DNA from: Haematococcus lacustris
Taxonomy: Eukaryota > Chlorophyta > Chlorophyceae > Chlamydomonadales > Haematococcaceae
Direction of reading: 5' to 3'
Length of the DNA stretch: 64,000 nucleotides
Assembly: GCA_030144725.1 (NCBI GenBank)
Contig: JASKMD010000007.1
Location: 5,845,699 to 5,909,698, forward strand
Positions 47,601 through 58,165 of the stretch are shown piece after piece (the first letter of the stretch is position 1; each line of letters begins with the position of its first letter). The translations under genes were made by a program, and so were the position numbers. The notes beneath the pieces were generated by a model that saw nothing but the letters and a program-made list of their open reading frames with translations, made no database searches and was not told the origin of the DNA.

Positions 47601-49435
47601 GCACACCCGCACCCTTACTACAGCAGGCTGCCAGCAGCTTGACCTGGTCAGGGTGCTCCACGCACATCTCCACCTCCTTCATCACATGTGAGGGAGCACG
47701 AGGCGCATGAGGAACAGAGTGTCCATGTCCAGCCTCACTCCTCCGTCCCAGGGCCTGTCGTGCTCTGATCATTACCCATCACAGCCACCCTGACGCCTAG
47801 CTTAGCCACCTGGGGCACCTGTACCGCCTGTACCGCTGATGATCTGGCACCTTCTTTTGCTCATCCCGCTGTTGATCCTGTTTACGCCAGCCTTGCAGCC
47901 ACTGTCACTGTTCCACTGGCACTAGCATCGGCATTGGCACCGGCACTGGCACTGGCACCCATGCAGCTGAGCAGCTGAGCCCAGCCTCAGGGTGAGCTGC
48001 ACATGGTTCGAGATTGTGTGAGTGCTGTGTGGCAAGGTTGTAAGCTGCAGCGCGCCTGCGCTCATGTTCACCCTCCCCCCACCTGTGCAGATGTCAGCCT
48101 TCTGCTGCCTGTACCTAGTGCCCCTGGCTGCTGTGGCGGAACCCACAGCCCTGGACACCTGCGTACGGCTGTACAATGCCAACGCCAACTTTGCCTGGTG
48201 GATGCTGGTCAATGCTGGTGAGCAGGGCAGGAGCTGGGCAGGCGTCGCTGCTGTGCTGGGATGCATAGCTTGACCCCGTGACCTATGACCCATGACCCCA
48301 TGACCCATACCACCACCATCATCATTGCATGGCATTTGCTGGCATTTGCCGTTCAGTAGAGTCAATCACAATAACTGTAGAGCACTTGAAGACAACGATA
48401 GACCCCACCAGTTTCCAATAAGGTAATAATGATCATTGTCATGTTGAAGGCTTCACACACAGGGAGCAGGGTGGTGCCCTCTTGTTGCATTCCTTATTGC
48501 TGTGATGCTGCTACAGCCAGCCGTGCTGTTGCTCGTGTGGCACTGTCAGTCCTGGAGGTTTCAGCAGCAGTTGGACAGCAAGGCTGGTTGTCTGCTTGCA
48601 GCCTTGGCCTACCTGACCAACCTCCTTAACTTTGCTGTCACCAAGTGGACCAGCGCCCTGACGCTGCAGGTGAGCAGCTGTAATTGTTTGCCACATGGCT
48701 AAGTACAGACATGCGTCAAGCATACACGTGCAAAGCAAGATGGGTCATACGCAGAAACTTGCCTAAACCCGGCCACTTCTTTGGTTTCATCACACACACA
48801 CGCTGTCGTCACAGGCAGTGGGACATGAGACACGCTGTCGTCACAGGCAGTGGGACATGAGACACGCTGTCGTCACAGGCAGTGGGACAGCCCTGCCACC
48901 CCCTACCCAGGCAGCAGCAGCACATGGGGTGGGGGCCATTTTCATCACACACGCACGCTTACACGCACGCTTACACGCACGTGTACCTGCACACGCAATT
49001 CATTGCCGGTGTCGCCAGCATGCGCATGATGGGTTTTTTGCAATGCGTGCACCAGACCCACCCACTGCCTGCCCCCCTGTCCCCCACTCCCTCTCCCCCT
49101 CCCTGCCCCTACCTCCCCCCTCGCAGGTGCTCGGCAACGCCAAAGGCGTGGTGGCTGCCGGGGTGTCAGTCATGGTGTTTGGCAACGCCGTGACGGCCCA
49201 GGGCATGCTGGGCTACGCCGTCACGGTGCTGGGCGTGCTGTCTTACTCTGAAGCCAAGCGCCGCGCCAAAGCCAGCACAGCCAAGAGCGCTGAGAGCCAG
49301 CCCCTGCTGACGGCTCCTGGCTCCCAGGCAGTCGACAGCACTGCCTGGGTGCAGGTGGAGCCCTACACTAAGGGGGCTGGACTCAGCCCAGGGCCTGGGG
49401 CGGCTGGGGCAAAGCACGCCTGGTCTCAAGTGTGA
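44646..49435 (+). CDS. Nucleotide-sugar/phosphate translocator, DMT/TPT family (8 exons, 366 aa)
   Basis: A Golgi-type antiporter of nucleotide sugars for glycan synthesis (family knowledge). Exons: 44646-44783, 44870-45039, 45260-45338, 46855-46991, 47475-47547, 48091-48217, 48602-48669, 49127-49435 (TGA), all in phase. Family hallmarks in order: [18 protein letters not shown] and [12 protein letters not shown] in the first spans; [34 protein letters not shown] with [39 protein letters not shown]; then [20 protein letters not shown] and AMLGY-like [20 protein letters not shown] near the C-terminus. About ten hydrophobic spans are expected. Closest recalled relatives are the plant UUAT (UDP-uronic acid transporter) group, but substrate cannot be read from sequence. 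The tail after residue 300 is Ala/Ser-rich and cytosolic-looking. Intron 3 has received a 1.5-kb block of transposon relics. An alternative start at 44571 is in frame. Confidence 0.92.
45615..46522 (-). pseudogene. 5'-truncated TnpB/Fanzor-like transposase, copy F1
   Basis: It lies antisense in transporter intron 3. The open frame 46522-45863 has no convincing start and keeps only the C-terminal 219 residues. It contains [19 protein letters not shown], reminiscent of the zinc-ribbon approach in TnpB-like nucleases, a Pro/Lys-rich linker with [12 protein letters not shown], and [19 protein letters not shown], matching the RuvC-III signature (DRDxNAAxN) of TnpB/Fanzor proteins. It ends [15 protein letters not shown] and TAG at 45863. 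After the stop, a conserved 3' flank of about 250 bp follows. The upstream RuvC-I and II portion is absent, so it cannot be active. Assignment rests on the RuvC-III motif and my recollection of the family. Confidence 0.7.
46560..46690 (+). repeat. Dispersed protein-like repeat, copy 1
   Basis: This stretch of about 130 bp in transporter intron 3 recurs inverted at 55955-56095. Both copies translate in matching frames as [19 protein letters not shown] followed by LYPGGDVTH and RTFKGH, so a coding fragment of a mobile element is likely. Here it is followed by four short CAAAGGGCACCTC repeats to 46725. Confidence 0.75.
47085..47218. repeat. CATGTGTGTTG-type tandem repeat
   Basis: About five diverged copies of a 28-30-bp unit (GGCATGTGTGTTGC...) lie in transporter intron 4. 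Confidence 0.8.
48801..48892. repeat. 32-bp tandem repeat
   Basis: ACACGCTGTCGTCACAGGC followed by AGTGGGAC(ATGAG) is repeated three times almost perfectly in transporter intron 7. Confidence 0.88.
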
Positions 49436-51440
49436 GGGGGCAGCTGGCAGCTGGACAGCTGTGTTCAGGCCAGGTGGACTGCCTGGGCACATATGCTGCA
49501 GCAGAGGGAAGTGCGGGGCGGGTGCAAGAGTGCAGGGCAGCCAGCTGGCCAGCTGGGAAGGTTGCTAGCAGGGCAGCAAGCAGGGCAACAAGCAGGGCAA
49601 CCGGCCAGCAGTGGGGATGGGCTGCCCTGGTCCCTGGCCTCCTCCCCCTGCACCGCCAGCCGCAAGCTCAGGGTCAGACCTTGACTTGCATGCTAGACGG
49701 GAACATGTGAGAGAGGCGCAGCCAGCACAGCCCACAAGTAGAGGGTCAGCCCCGCCTGCTGCTCCTAGCCGGGGAGAAGTATGGGGGGCCCTGTGGGTGA
49801 TGATGAAGGGCCTGTGAAAGGGCTGACTGGACTGCCTGGCTTGCCTGGGTGGTCCTGGTGATGCCGGCTGCAAAGGCTGCTGCTGGCTGCCTGCTGGGCC
49901 TCCTGGCCGCCCCCCATAAATCCCAGCACTCTCCCACTGGCTCAAGGCTGGGCACAGGCAGCTGTGCGGCTCCTGCTCTTGGTGCAGTACACGTCTTCCT
50001 CAACTCAGGGCAGCACCCAGCCGTTAGTACTTGGGAGCGTATTGAGGGGATGGGCGTTGCCAGTTCGGCCAGCTGCGGATCCGGCCTGCAGCTTCAGGGG
50101 CACTGGCATGGACCCGACACCAGCTGGCAGGGCAGCAGGCAGGGCAGCAAGCTGGGCTGGAGTCAGGCAGCAACTGGCACTGGCATGGTTCACACATCAC
50201 ACACACACACACATTAAGCAGGAGCAGGGAGCATGTGGCTGGAGAAGAAACCAGTCTGGTACTCAGCCAGCCTGTGGTCGGGTCAACAGTCTGGCCAGTC
50301 TGCCTGTCCCCACCATGATTACACACATCTGCCTCATCGCATTGCAGGCCAGGGCACGTTAGACACATCAACGTCTTAATACTGCAAGCCATGGCACGGC
50401 ACATACATGCACTGCAAGCCTGTGGTGCTGCTGTCAGTCAACATCCCTCTACCTGCAAGTGCCCGGTAGAATGGCTTAGGGTAGTCAGGGTAGGCCATCC
50501 AGCTGTCAATGGAGAGATGTCAGCCCTTGGCACAGCAGTGGTGCTGTGAGTCGAGAATTGTGGAAGAATAGTGTGAGATGGCTGGTACAAGTCCAGCTGG
50601 TCACTTTTGGCTATTGTCAGTGCAACTGCTGGGCTCCATGATAATGCTAGCCCACTTTGCTTGCACCATCGGCTGCAAGGCTGCTTAGCTCTTCTCCCGT
50701 CAGGGAGCGACACGGGGCTGGGTAACGTACTGTCTGCTGGGGCTTGAATCGCTTTCAAGGCATGCATGATACTTTGTATTCCCCCCCCTTCTCCTGAGGA
50801 GACAGATGCAAGCAGAGGGATTGTTTGTAACACCCCATTCATTCCTGTGTAGGGAGAAGAGTCGTTGTAGTGCCATGTGGATGCCATGCAGCACACATGA
50901 CAGCGTCAGCATGGACGAGAGGAGAGCTGGAGACATGTGGAGAGGGTGCGGGTTGTTTACCCCCGCCAGTCTCGCAACCCAAGCATTGTTAGGAGCCCTT
51001 GCGGGGCACAGACATGGCTCGGTGCCTCACCTTGGGTCCTCCTACTGATCATCAGCATCATCACGACATGGCGTACACCGCTTAGGTCGTTGGCTGCCCT
51101 GGGGACTTGCTGCAAAGGTCCGGAACAGCGTGTATCGAACCCTGGCACAAGCTGCTGCAAGCACCTCTGCTCGCTTGCTGCTCCGAGTATGAGGAGTACG
51201 GGCAGTCGGGTGAGGGAAGGTGGCGACTGAAATGAAATGAAATAAATGAAATGCGGGGACGGCATGTGGGCAGTACACTCTCACGTCTTCTGCACTCGGC
51301 CAGCTCCATTCCTTGGCCCAGCACAGCGGGGCCAGCACAGTCGGTCCAAGTCCGAATCGGGCCCTGCCGGTGCCAGGTATGACTATCACCGGACCCATCG
51401 CGGCCCATCGCCGGACACATGCCTGAACCGCGCAAAGCCT
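49436..51440. other. Intergenic, no confident gene
   Basis: This covers the transporter 3' region and the upstream region of the next gene. 49440-50220 has many Gly/Ala/Gln frames on both strands caused by GCAGGGCAGC-type repeats (for example 49560-49610). Frames at 51042-51629 (minus) overlap the plus-strand signal-peptide gene and have no splice support. I see nothing else that I can support. Confidence 0.45.
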
Positions 51441-51977
51441 ATGTCGTTGCATACAACAGGAATGGCGCAGTGGCTTGTGGTGCATCGACGGCGCCCAAAA
51501 GCAGCGACGCAGTCGTGCAGCCGGTGTGCGTTGGCAGGCATCGTGTTGCTCCTGGCCCTCGCCATCACCGCCAGCGGGGCTCCGCAGTCGCAGCCAGCAG
51601 CGACGGTGCGCTATCGGCGCTTGCAGCATCTCTTGAAGCCCCCACCGGCCCCGGTGGTGGTGATAATCTTGCCCCCCATAGGTAGGTCCATGTGTACACT
51701 GTCTGAAGCCTGCGGGTGCCTATCCCCTGTAATTGGAGCAAACAAGTGCGAATAGACAGTTTGGTATGACAGTCATGCATTCATGCCAACTGCCACAGCT
51801 GAGAAGAAGTGGTTTACAGTGCTGCAGCCGTCAGCGGTGAGGCTGCTTGGCCGCCCCTCTGCCTCTAGTGCTTCACGGCAACCTGCAGAGCACTTCATGG
51901 CTAGGTGCACTAAGCTTAGACATGACACACACTGTGTACTGCGCATCAAAAAGCTCCTGGGGGCAGGGGGGAATTGA
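51441..51977 (+). CDS. Small secreted or signal-anchored protein (2 exons)
   Basis: Exon 1 runs from ATG 51462 (or in-frame ATG 51441) to 51681, ending ATA G|GTAGGT. Exon 2 begins at 51799 after ACTGCCACAG, in phase, and the frame ends with TGA at 51977. From 51462 the protein would be 132 residues. The N-terminus has basic residues (HRRRPKAAT), then a hydrophobic core (ALAGIVLLLALAITASG) and a likely cleavage site, followed by APQSQPAATVRYRRL and a Pro-rich LKPPPAPVVVIILPP. An alternative donor in exon 2 (GCG|GTGAGG at 51836) would instead splice on to the Pro-rich exon at 52340, but the phase does not match directly. Family not recognised. Confidence 0.5.
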
Positions 51978-52222
51978 TTGGCTGTGTGGGGGCTGTGGGG
52001 GCTAGCGTGAGGGCACCCCAATAGGCCTCAGGCTGCCTGGTCACGCTGCTGGCTTCATGCTGGACGGAGTAGGCGTCTACCTTGTCTGGGCCTGGGGCAC
52101 CTGGCCTGCAGGCCTGGTGGGCTGGCCGTGGTCCAGCCACTCCATATGTGCTGCCATTGCATCAACGCCAAGAGCTGCTCTTGCACCTATTCCCCTTGCC
52201 CGTGGGCCATGCTGCTATTGCC

Positions 52223-52266
<44 letters not shown>

Positions 52267-52336
52267 CCATGTTGCTGCTGCTGCTGACACTGCTCCTGCT
52301 GCTGCTGCTCAAGACATTGATGTTATCTGCTTGCTC

Positions 52337-52676
52337 TGCAGGCGGGCCCCCCACTCAAGTGGCCGCTGCAGCCACGCCAGTGCCTCAGCCAAGCCTGCCC
52401 ATCGCCATCCCCCAGCCCCCCGTGTGGGTCCCCCAGGCCCCCCTGGTCATACCCCAGGCCCCTGTCCTGGTGCCACAGCCACCAACCTTTGGCACGGCTG
52501 CCCCCCAGGCCTATATCCCCCAGGTCCAGGTCCAGGCCCAGGCCCAGGCCCAGACCCCATTCAAAGCTCGCCCACAGCCACCTCCCTCCCACCAGCCCGC
52601 CCCAAGCTCCTCCCCTTCCCCACCCCACCCCTCACGCCCCCCTCCACACTCCCCTCCCCCAGCGCAGGCTGGTTAG
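52337..52676 (+). CDS. Pro-rich (extensin-like) terminal exon
   Basis: The frame follows the acceptor GCTTGCTCTGCAG and ends with TAG at 52676. It contains repeated VPQAP/IPQAP/VPQPP motifs, then QVQVQAQAQAQTPF and a Ser/Pro tail (PSSSPSPPHPSRPPP). This composition is typical of hydroxyproline-rich cell-wall or extracellular glycoproteins of green algae. It could be the last exon of the signal-peptide gene starting at 51441, but a linking exon with the right phase was not found. CTG/Leu repeat sequence lies directly upstream (52216-52310). Confidence 0.45.
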
Positions 52677-52839
52677 CCGGTTTGTATCAGTGCGCCCAAA
52701 CGCCTGTATGGGAGGTCAATCTAGCAGCAGCCATGCAGCCTTTGCCGGGCCATGCTCAGTCGCAGCGGGTGCCTGTGCCGTGCATGTGAGGTCAGCGCCA
52801 GTGTGTGGAACATGGAGCATGGAACATGGAGCCCCTGAC

Positions 52840-53530
52840 CCAGGCGTGCTGTACCCGAGCCGGTGGGGCCCCCCGCAAGCCCCCACAGGCCCCATGCAGC
52901 AGCCAGGAAGCCACACAGCCAGCACCCTCAGAGCCGGGGCACAGCACTCCCCCGCCAGCCAAGCGCAGCAAGCGCACCAAGGCTGAGCCAGAGGCAGCTG
53001 AGCCTACCCAGCCCACCAAGGCTGCCAAAGCCAAGCCAGCACCACAGCCAGGCAGGTGGCTGGACAGGGGCTGCAATGCAGCGCTGAACATGCAACGCAT
53101 TGGCGAGAGCGGGTAGCGCCCGCTGGTGCTGTGCTACTGGCCAGAGCAGGGAGCTCTGCCAGCCAAGGGCAAGGAATACCCAGGCCTGGGCTACAAGCGG
53201 CTGCGAGACAAGCCACCCAAGCCCAAGCAGCAGGCTACTGAGGCACAGTAGGGTGTGCCCCCCCTTGAAGCTGGTATCAGCTCACAATCAGTGCATGTTT
53301 GTCATGCCAACACTACATGATAGCCCTCTGGGTCAGGCAATAGTGTAGGTGGTAGGCGACCATGCCCATGTGTATGCCATGTGTATGCCATGTGTATGCC
53401 ATGTGCATGCCATGTGCATGGGAACTCCACACAGACAAAACACCGTTTTGTAGTGGTCCACGCTCAGTGTTCAACTGCAATGAAGGCTCAAGGTTGAGGG
53501 CCAAGGTGCTGGAGTGCAGAGTTGAATCCA
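52840..53530 (+). pseudogene. TnpB/Fanzor-like transposase tail, copy F2
   Basis: Plus-strand relic equivalent to F1. It keeps the [13 protein letters not shown] linker, the [13 protein letters not shown] segment and the RuvC-III block, but the motif reads DRGCNAALNM, so the catalytic-position Asp is Gly. An in-frame TAG follows at 53114. The remainder ([17 protein letters not shown] and onward) is readable to TAG at 53251. The 3' flank matches F1 to about 53515, including CCGTTTTGTAGTGGTCCACG, further than the other copies. Confidence 0.72.
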
Positions 53531-54009
53531 ATGAATCCAAGGGTCTGAGCAAAGTGGGTGTCAAGGAAGGCGTTGGTATGGATGGGCGGTCAAGCTGCTC
53601 TTAGATACGGAAACCCATATGAGGGGCTAAAAGCACGCACGCTCCAGGCTTGTGAGCAAAGAGTTTCAGGGGCTGGCTGCACTCCGGCATGAAAAGCGTA
53701 TGGCACATGCATGGCCCGATGTCCCGCAGATCACTATACTCGCTGCAGCCTCGGCTCTCCACCATGTTATCAGCGTCAAAAACATGCGGTCGCGTCTCGA
53801 CTGCGAGTGGCCCGGCTCGCCCAGTGCCGTGCGTCTCGCGAATCACTAGGTGCTGCAAAGCACAGCGCCTTGTCAAGGCAGCCATTATTGCATTCGCTAT
53901 GTCAACAGGGAGCACCGCGCTAATAAACCAGCCTCAACAGTCAGACCACCTGAAACACAAGTTGACCTAGAACACAAGCTAACGTAAACTCACAGCTGTG
54001 CCCTCCTAG
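53531..54009. other. Upstream of DUF3181-like gene; possible transit-peptide exon
   Basis: Three frames are open at 53600-53915. The plus-strand frame from ATG 53689 (or 53719) encodes a Ser/Arg/Ala-rich stretch (MSRRSLYSLQPRLSTM, SASKTCGRVSTAS) that resembles a chloroplast transit peptide. It could splice at 53849 (AG|GTGCTG) to an acceptor at 54009, in phase with the downstream gene. The donor is weak. The minus-strand frame at 53601-53915 is an alternative with no ATG at its start. Confidence 0.35.
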
Positions 54010-54040
54010 GCCTTGTGTCCCAACATCTTTGGGGAAGACA

Positions 54041-55408
54041 ATGGCAGATGGTTGGATTGACCTCGCCAGCTTGGTGGCCAACAGTTCAGGCTCAAAATCC
54101 CCTTGGGATGAGCTGGCAACACAGATTGGTGAGCAGAGCGTCCTGACTCACAGAGGCTGGAATAGACTGAAGAGATGTAGCCTCACATCGCCCCCGCCCC
54201 TGGCCCCGCCCCCACATCACCTGTGTGCATTGGTGTGAAGGGAAGGAGGTGTATGTTGACGTGGCTGGATGGCACCTGTACCTGCGTGACATGACCGCTG
54301 CACCGGGCCTAAAGATGCACACCGCCCTGGCGCAGCAGCTGGGCCCACAGGTGAGCCCCGCTCCGCCAGCCAGGCTAGAAGAAGAAGACTACTCCTGCTC
54401 CCACCATCAAGCCAAAGAAAAGCTACCCCTTTACCCTGCCGCCAGCCAGGCTTGTGGCCAGGCCTTGAGCCAGCCAGGCGGCCAGGCCTTGAGCCAGCCA
54501 GGCGGCCAAGCAGCCCTCTCATCAGCGGACCGTCCATTCTTGAGTAGCCAACAAACCCAGTGGGTGAAGCAACAGACACATGAACTGGCAACATCCTTCC
54601 CACCCCTCACCCCAGCCGAAGCTGGCCGGCTTTGCTCGACTCACTTGCCAGCCCGGAGCCCATGCTGACGCTATCATGTGCGCTGCATGGCATGCACCAC
54701 CATCATCATCATCGCCGCCGCCTGCCTCAGCCTAGCCTCTTCCTGCCCTGCCCCCCTTCGTTGAATGTCTGATGATCACCATGGTCACCAGGTCCAGCGG
54801 CCTCCCTGCCCTTAACCGCCCTGAACTGCTATGCTTGCATGGGCCTTGCATGGGCCCTGACATGTATGTCCCTGCACAGTGGTGAGTGTTGGGTGCCCTG
54901 ACTACCTGCGCAGAGCACCAAGCGAGTGAGCGAGGCTGAGGTAGGGGCGGTGCTGAAGAAGGTGCCGGTGAAGCTGGGAGCAGGCAAGACCCAGGTGAGG
55001 CTCCTGGGGCAGGGGCAGGGGCAGGGGCAGATGCTTGGTTCCTCACAATGCCCGCCCCCAGGCAAGCTCCCTTATCTCAAACGCTCAGCTACTTACCCCT
55101 TGTAAGTGATAGAAATAGGGCGGCTAGGCAGCCGCAAAGCTGATGGGCGGCCAGGCAGCCTTACTCTGACGTCTGAATGGTGCAAGCCACCTGCTTCACA
55201 CACCTTGCTCCAGACAGAGGCTGCCTGGCAGGGCACCTCCAGCTTGTAGTGGCTGCTGATGGCATGCCCCTGACATAGGTGCAGCGGGACTGGGCGCATG
55301 CAAGCAAGCATGCAACTGTTGCGCTTGCAGCTGTCCCTGTACGATGTGGTGCCAGCAATGTGCCTGGGCGACCTGACACGAATCTTGGAGGATTACGGTC
55401 GGAGATGA
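54041..55408 (+). CDS. DUF3181-like protein (4 exons, 118 aa from first sure ATG)
   Basis: Exons: 54041-54128, 54241-54350, 54914-54994, 55331-55408 (TGA), all in phase. The protein reads MADGWIDLASLVANSSG, then PWDELATQIG, KEVYVDVAGWHLYLRDM, AALxLGPQ-like segments, EAEVGAVLKKVPVKLGAGKT and QLSLYDVVPAMCLGDLTRIL ending EDYGRR. This order matches my recollection of the cyanobacterial DUF3181 family (LAAEIG, VYIDIAKWHLYL, IPVKLGGG, LLDLLP, DLMDxLEEY). Function is unknown; cyanobacterial distribution suggests a plastid-derived protein in the chloroplast. A possible transit peptide is encoded upstream. Exon 2's acceptor (GTGTGAAG) is unusual but keeps phase and homology. Confidence 0.78.
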
Positions 55409-55954
55409 CATCAGTCCTGCAATGAAAGCCAAGCATGGCATGACCCGTCGGCCATGACTCAGGTCGGGCTTTGGAGCAGATTTGGAGCAGATTTGGAATA
55501 GCATGGGAGCGACTTTGGGGCAGCTTAAGAGCAGACTGGGTTTAGCAAAAGGGGATAGGGCACTGAACATATCCACCGTGCTTGCATGCTCCTGCTGCTG
55601 CGGCTCCAGACTTGCATGTCTGTTCAGCAAGTTTACTGGGGAAGGTCGTGGTGCTTGACTGCATGCCGTTGGGCTGACTGATGATAGATGCTGGCTGTCA
55701 GTTTGGCTGGCCGACTATAGGTTCAGGCTGGCATAAACATAAACTGGACTGGCACGGTACACTCTGGTTTTCATGCTGGCCAGATGTACCAGATATGTAC
55801 CTTGTAATAACACCAGGTCACACAACACCTTGGGTCATGGGTACAGTTTGCCAGTCGACACCAAGCAGCCCCTGGCGCAAGAGGTATAGTTGGTCGGGTG
55901 CTTTTTGTGCAAAGGCCACCCCATCAGCTCATTGCATGCTGGTCACCTCCACTC
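55409..55954. other. 3' flank of DUF3181-like gene
   Basis: A TGTAA at about 55803 is a possible polyadenylation signal. The plus-strand ATG frame at 55681-55998 (105 codons) has no recognisable similarity and runs into the dispersed repeat, so I do not call it. Confidence 0.45.
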
Positions 55955-56095
55955 TGGGGCCTGGTGCTGAAGGGTGCCCTTTGAAGGTGCGAGGGTGAGT
56001 GACATCGCCTCCTGGGTATAAGTAGGTGTGAGCAGGTTTGATCAGATATGAGCCTAGTGGCGCAATGCTTCCAAGGAAGTGGCCCAGTGCCGCGG
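55955..56095 (-). repeat. Dispersed protein-like repeat, copy 2
   Basis: Inverted copy of 46560-46690. The minus strand reads [19 protein letters not shown], then [16 protein letters not shown]. Nucleotide differences between copies are few. Confidence 0.75.
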
Positions 56096-56318
56096 AGCAA
56101 GAGCCGCATGCGATGGTCCGCTGCAACTGTGCTGTGCGGTGAGCTCCGCGCTGCTCACATCGCTGCTTTTCATGCCAGCGCGGGTCCTCGCACCCCTCCA
56201 GGCAAACAACGCGAGGAGCGAAGGGCTGAATGGAAGACCCAACGACGACAGGTATGCACGGGGGCGCATACCGAACAAGGCTGCTCAGCTCAGCGGGGGA
56301 AACAAAGAGACGCCGCGT
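56079..56318 (+). CDS. Orphan exon with possible thylakoid-lumen-type leader
   Basis: The plus-strand frame includes a hydrophobic stretch (SSALLTSLLFMPARVLA) followed by PLQANNARSEGLNGRPNDDR and YARGRIPNKAAQLSGG. A hydrophobic core ending in an Ala-x-Ala-like site, followed by a normal polar protein, resembles the second half of a bipartite lumen-targeting signal. The frame has no ATG upstream of the hydrophobic core and lies between two mobile-element pieces. A GTATGC that could be a donor lies at 56252, inside the frame. It may be a displaced exon; identity unknown. Confidence 0.3.
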
Positions 56319-56424
56319 AAGGGGTCGCCCCCGCCTTGTATGTTCCCACACTGTTTTTTGCCTGTCAAAGTGCGGATTGTGCTTGTCCGCAGGTCATCAA
56401 AGTCCCGGGTGGCGCTGTTCCTGA

Positions 56425-57050
56425 GTGCCTACCACCTACACTATTGCCTGACTGCGAGTGTTATGGTGTAGAGTTGGCATGAAAAACATGCGCTGATTGT
56501 AAGCTGATGACAGCTCAAGAAAGGGGCACACACTACTGTGCCTCAGCAGCCTGCTGCTGCTGCCGCTGCTGCTGCTGCCGCTGGGCCATGGGTGGCCTGT
56601 CTCGCACCCGCTGGTAGCCTAGGCCTGGGTGCTCCTTGCCCTTGGCTGGCAGAGCTCCTTGCTCTGGCCAGTAGCACAACGCCAGCGGGCGCCACCTGCC
56701 CTCGCCAATGCGTTGCATGTTTAGCGCTGCATTGCAGTCCCTGTTCAGCCACCTGCCTGGCTGTGGTGCTGGCTTGGCTTTGGCAGCCTTGCCCTTGGCA
56801 GGCGGGGGAGTGCTGGGCCCAGGCTCTGAGGCTGCTGGCTGTGTGGCTTCCTGGCTACTGCATGTGGCCTGTGGGTGCTTGCGGGGGGCCACTACCGGGC
56901 ACCACATCAGGCCCGCACTGGCAGGTCACGCTGCTGGCTCCAGGCTGGGCGCAATAGGCGGAGGTCCACCTGCCCTGCTGAGGGCTTCCAGCCTGCATGC
57001 CTGGTGGGCTGCTCATGGCCCAGCTCCTCCTCACAGGGTGGTGCTGGCTG
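56425..57050 (-). pseudogene. TnpB/Fanzor-like transposase tail, copy F3
   Basis: The minus-strand frame 56907-56533 keeps the linker and the motif [19 protein letters not shown], with NRD in place of DRD, the form commonest in TnpB-like proteins. It then reads [19 protein letters not shown] to TAG. The [12 protein letters not shown] segment is deleted ([17 protein letters not shown]). The C-terminus is extended by Gln/Arg from a CTG/CCG repeat. The 5' part of the gene is missing. Confidence 0.7.
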
Positions 57051-57157
57051 TAAGCACAGCCCTACTTCAAGAGACGATCACCTGGCCTCAGCTACATCAA
57101 GCATTAGCCAGGCATGCACTCACCATTACGCCATGCCAAAACAAAGGCAACTATGCG

Positions 57158-58067
57158 ATGCCGGACGACAACCTTCAAACGGCCCCGAAGCTAGCGCGGT
57201 CCGTGGAGGCCGAGGTGCTTGAGAGTATAAGGAACGAGGGGCACTTCGACACCCTCAGGAAAACGGTGAGCGGCGCAGGCTTGCCGCCCTGCTTGAGTCG
57301 AGCCTTTGAAACGCATACCCGCTCCCGCCCCTCGGCGCTGCAGGTTTTGGAGCAACTTCGCCAGCATGTGCGTCTGAACATGACACAGCAATGCACTGCA
57401 AGCATGCACGGGCGTGATGTCAGGCACGCAGCCTTGATGTATCTAGATGCAACAGGAGGCTTACTACTGAGCCCTTCATGTGCGTGCCCGGCCCCTCCCA
57501 GCTTCATCCCAGCCTTGCCACTCCAGCCGTTCCCAGCACCAGGGTAGCTGCGACATCGTGTCTTGCCAGAGCCATGTACAACAGGTTGACTTGCTTTGTC
57601 GTGTCTTCACATGGGCATGCCAGGCTCTGTGACACAGCCTGGCCACTCACATGACGCAGCTGGAGTAGACACATCTGGCTGGTGACAGCTGACAGGGTGG
57701 TGGCTCCACACCTGCACAGCTCAGCCTTGGCGACTGAGGCAAGGCAGGGCAGAGGCAGGCTAAGCCAGGGTACCTTGCCTGGCCTGAGCACATTGCTAGC
57801 CTCTGTCCGCCAGCTGCTGAGCTGTTTGCCATTGGGTTAGGGCAGGTTGCACTCTCACTTGTAGGGGCAGAAAGCCTCAGAGTGGGCAGGGCTAGTGCTG
57901 TGCTCCGCCTGGTTGCTAAGGGCCCTGGCCCCGCTGCTACTGGGCACCTGGCAACCGGCGTATTCAGCCCTGCTACGAGCTTGCACCTGCCTACTGCCAC
58001 GTGCTGCTGCTACTGCTGCTGCTGACTAATGATAACTACTGCAATTGTATTGCTGCTGCTGATGCTG

Positions 58068-58165
<98 letters not shown>

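Noticed and set aside
51042..51629. 195-codon minus-strand frame
   Set aside because: It is antisense to a gene with a clear signal peptide and a phase-matched splice, and it has no domain or splice support.
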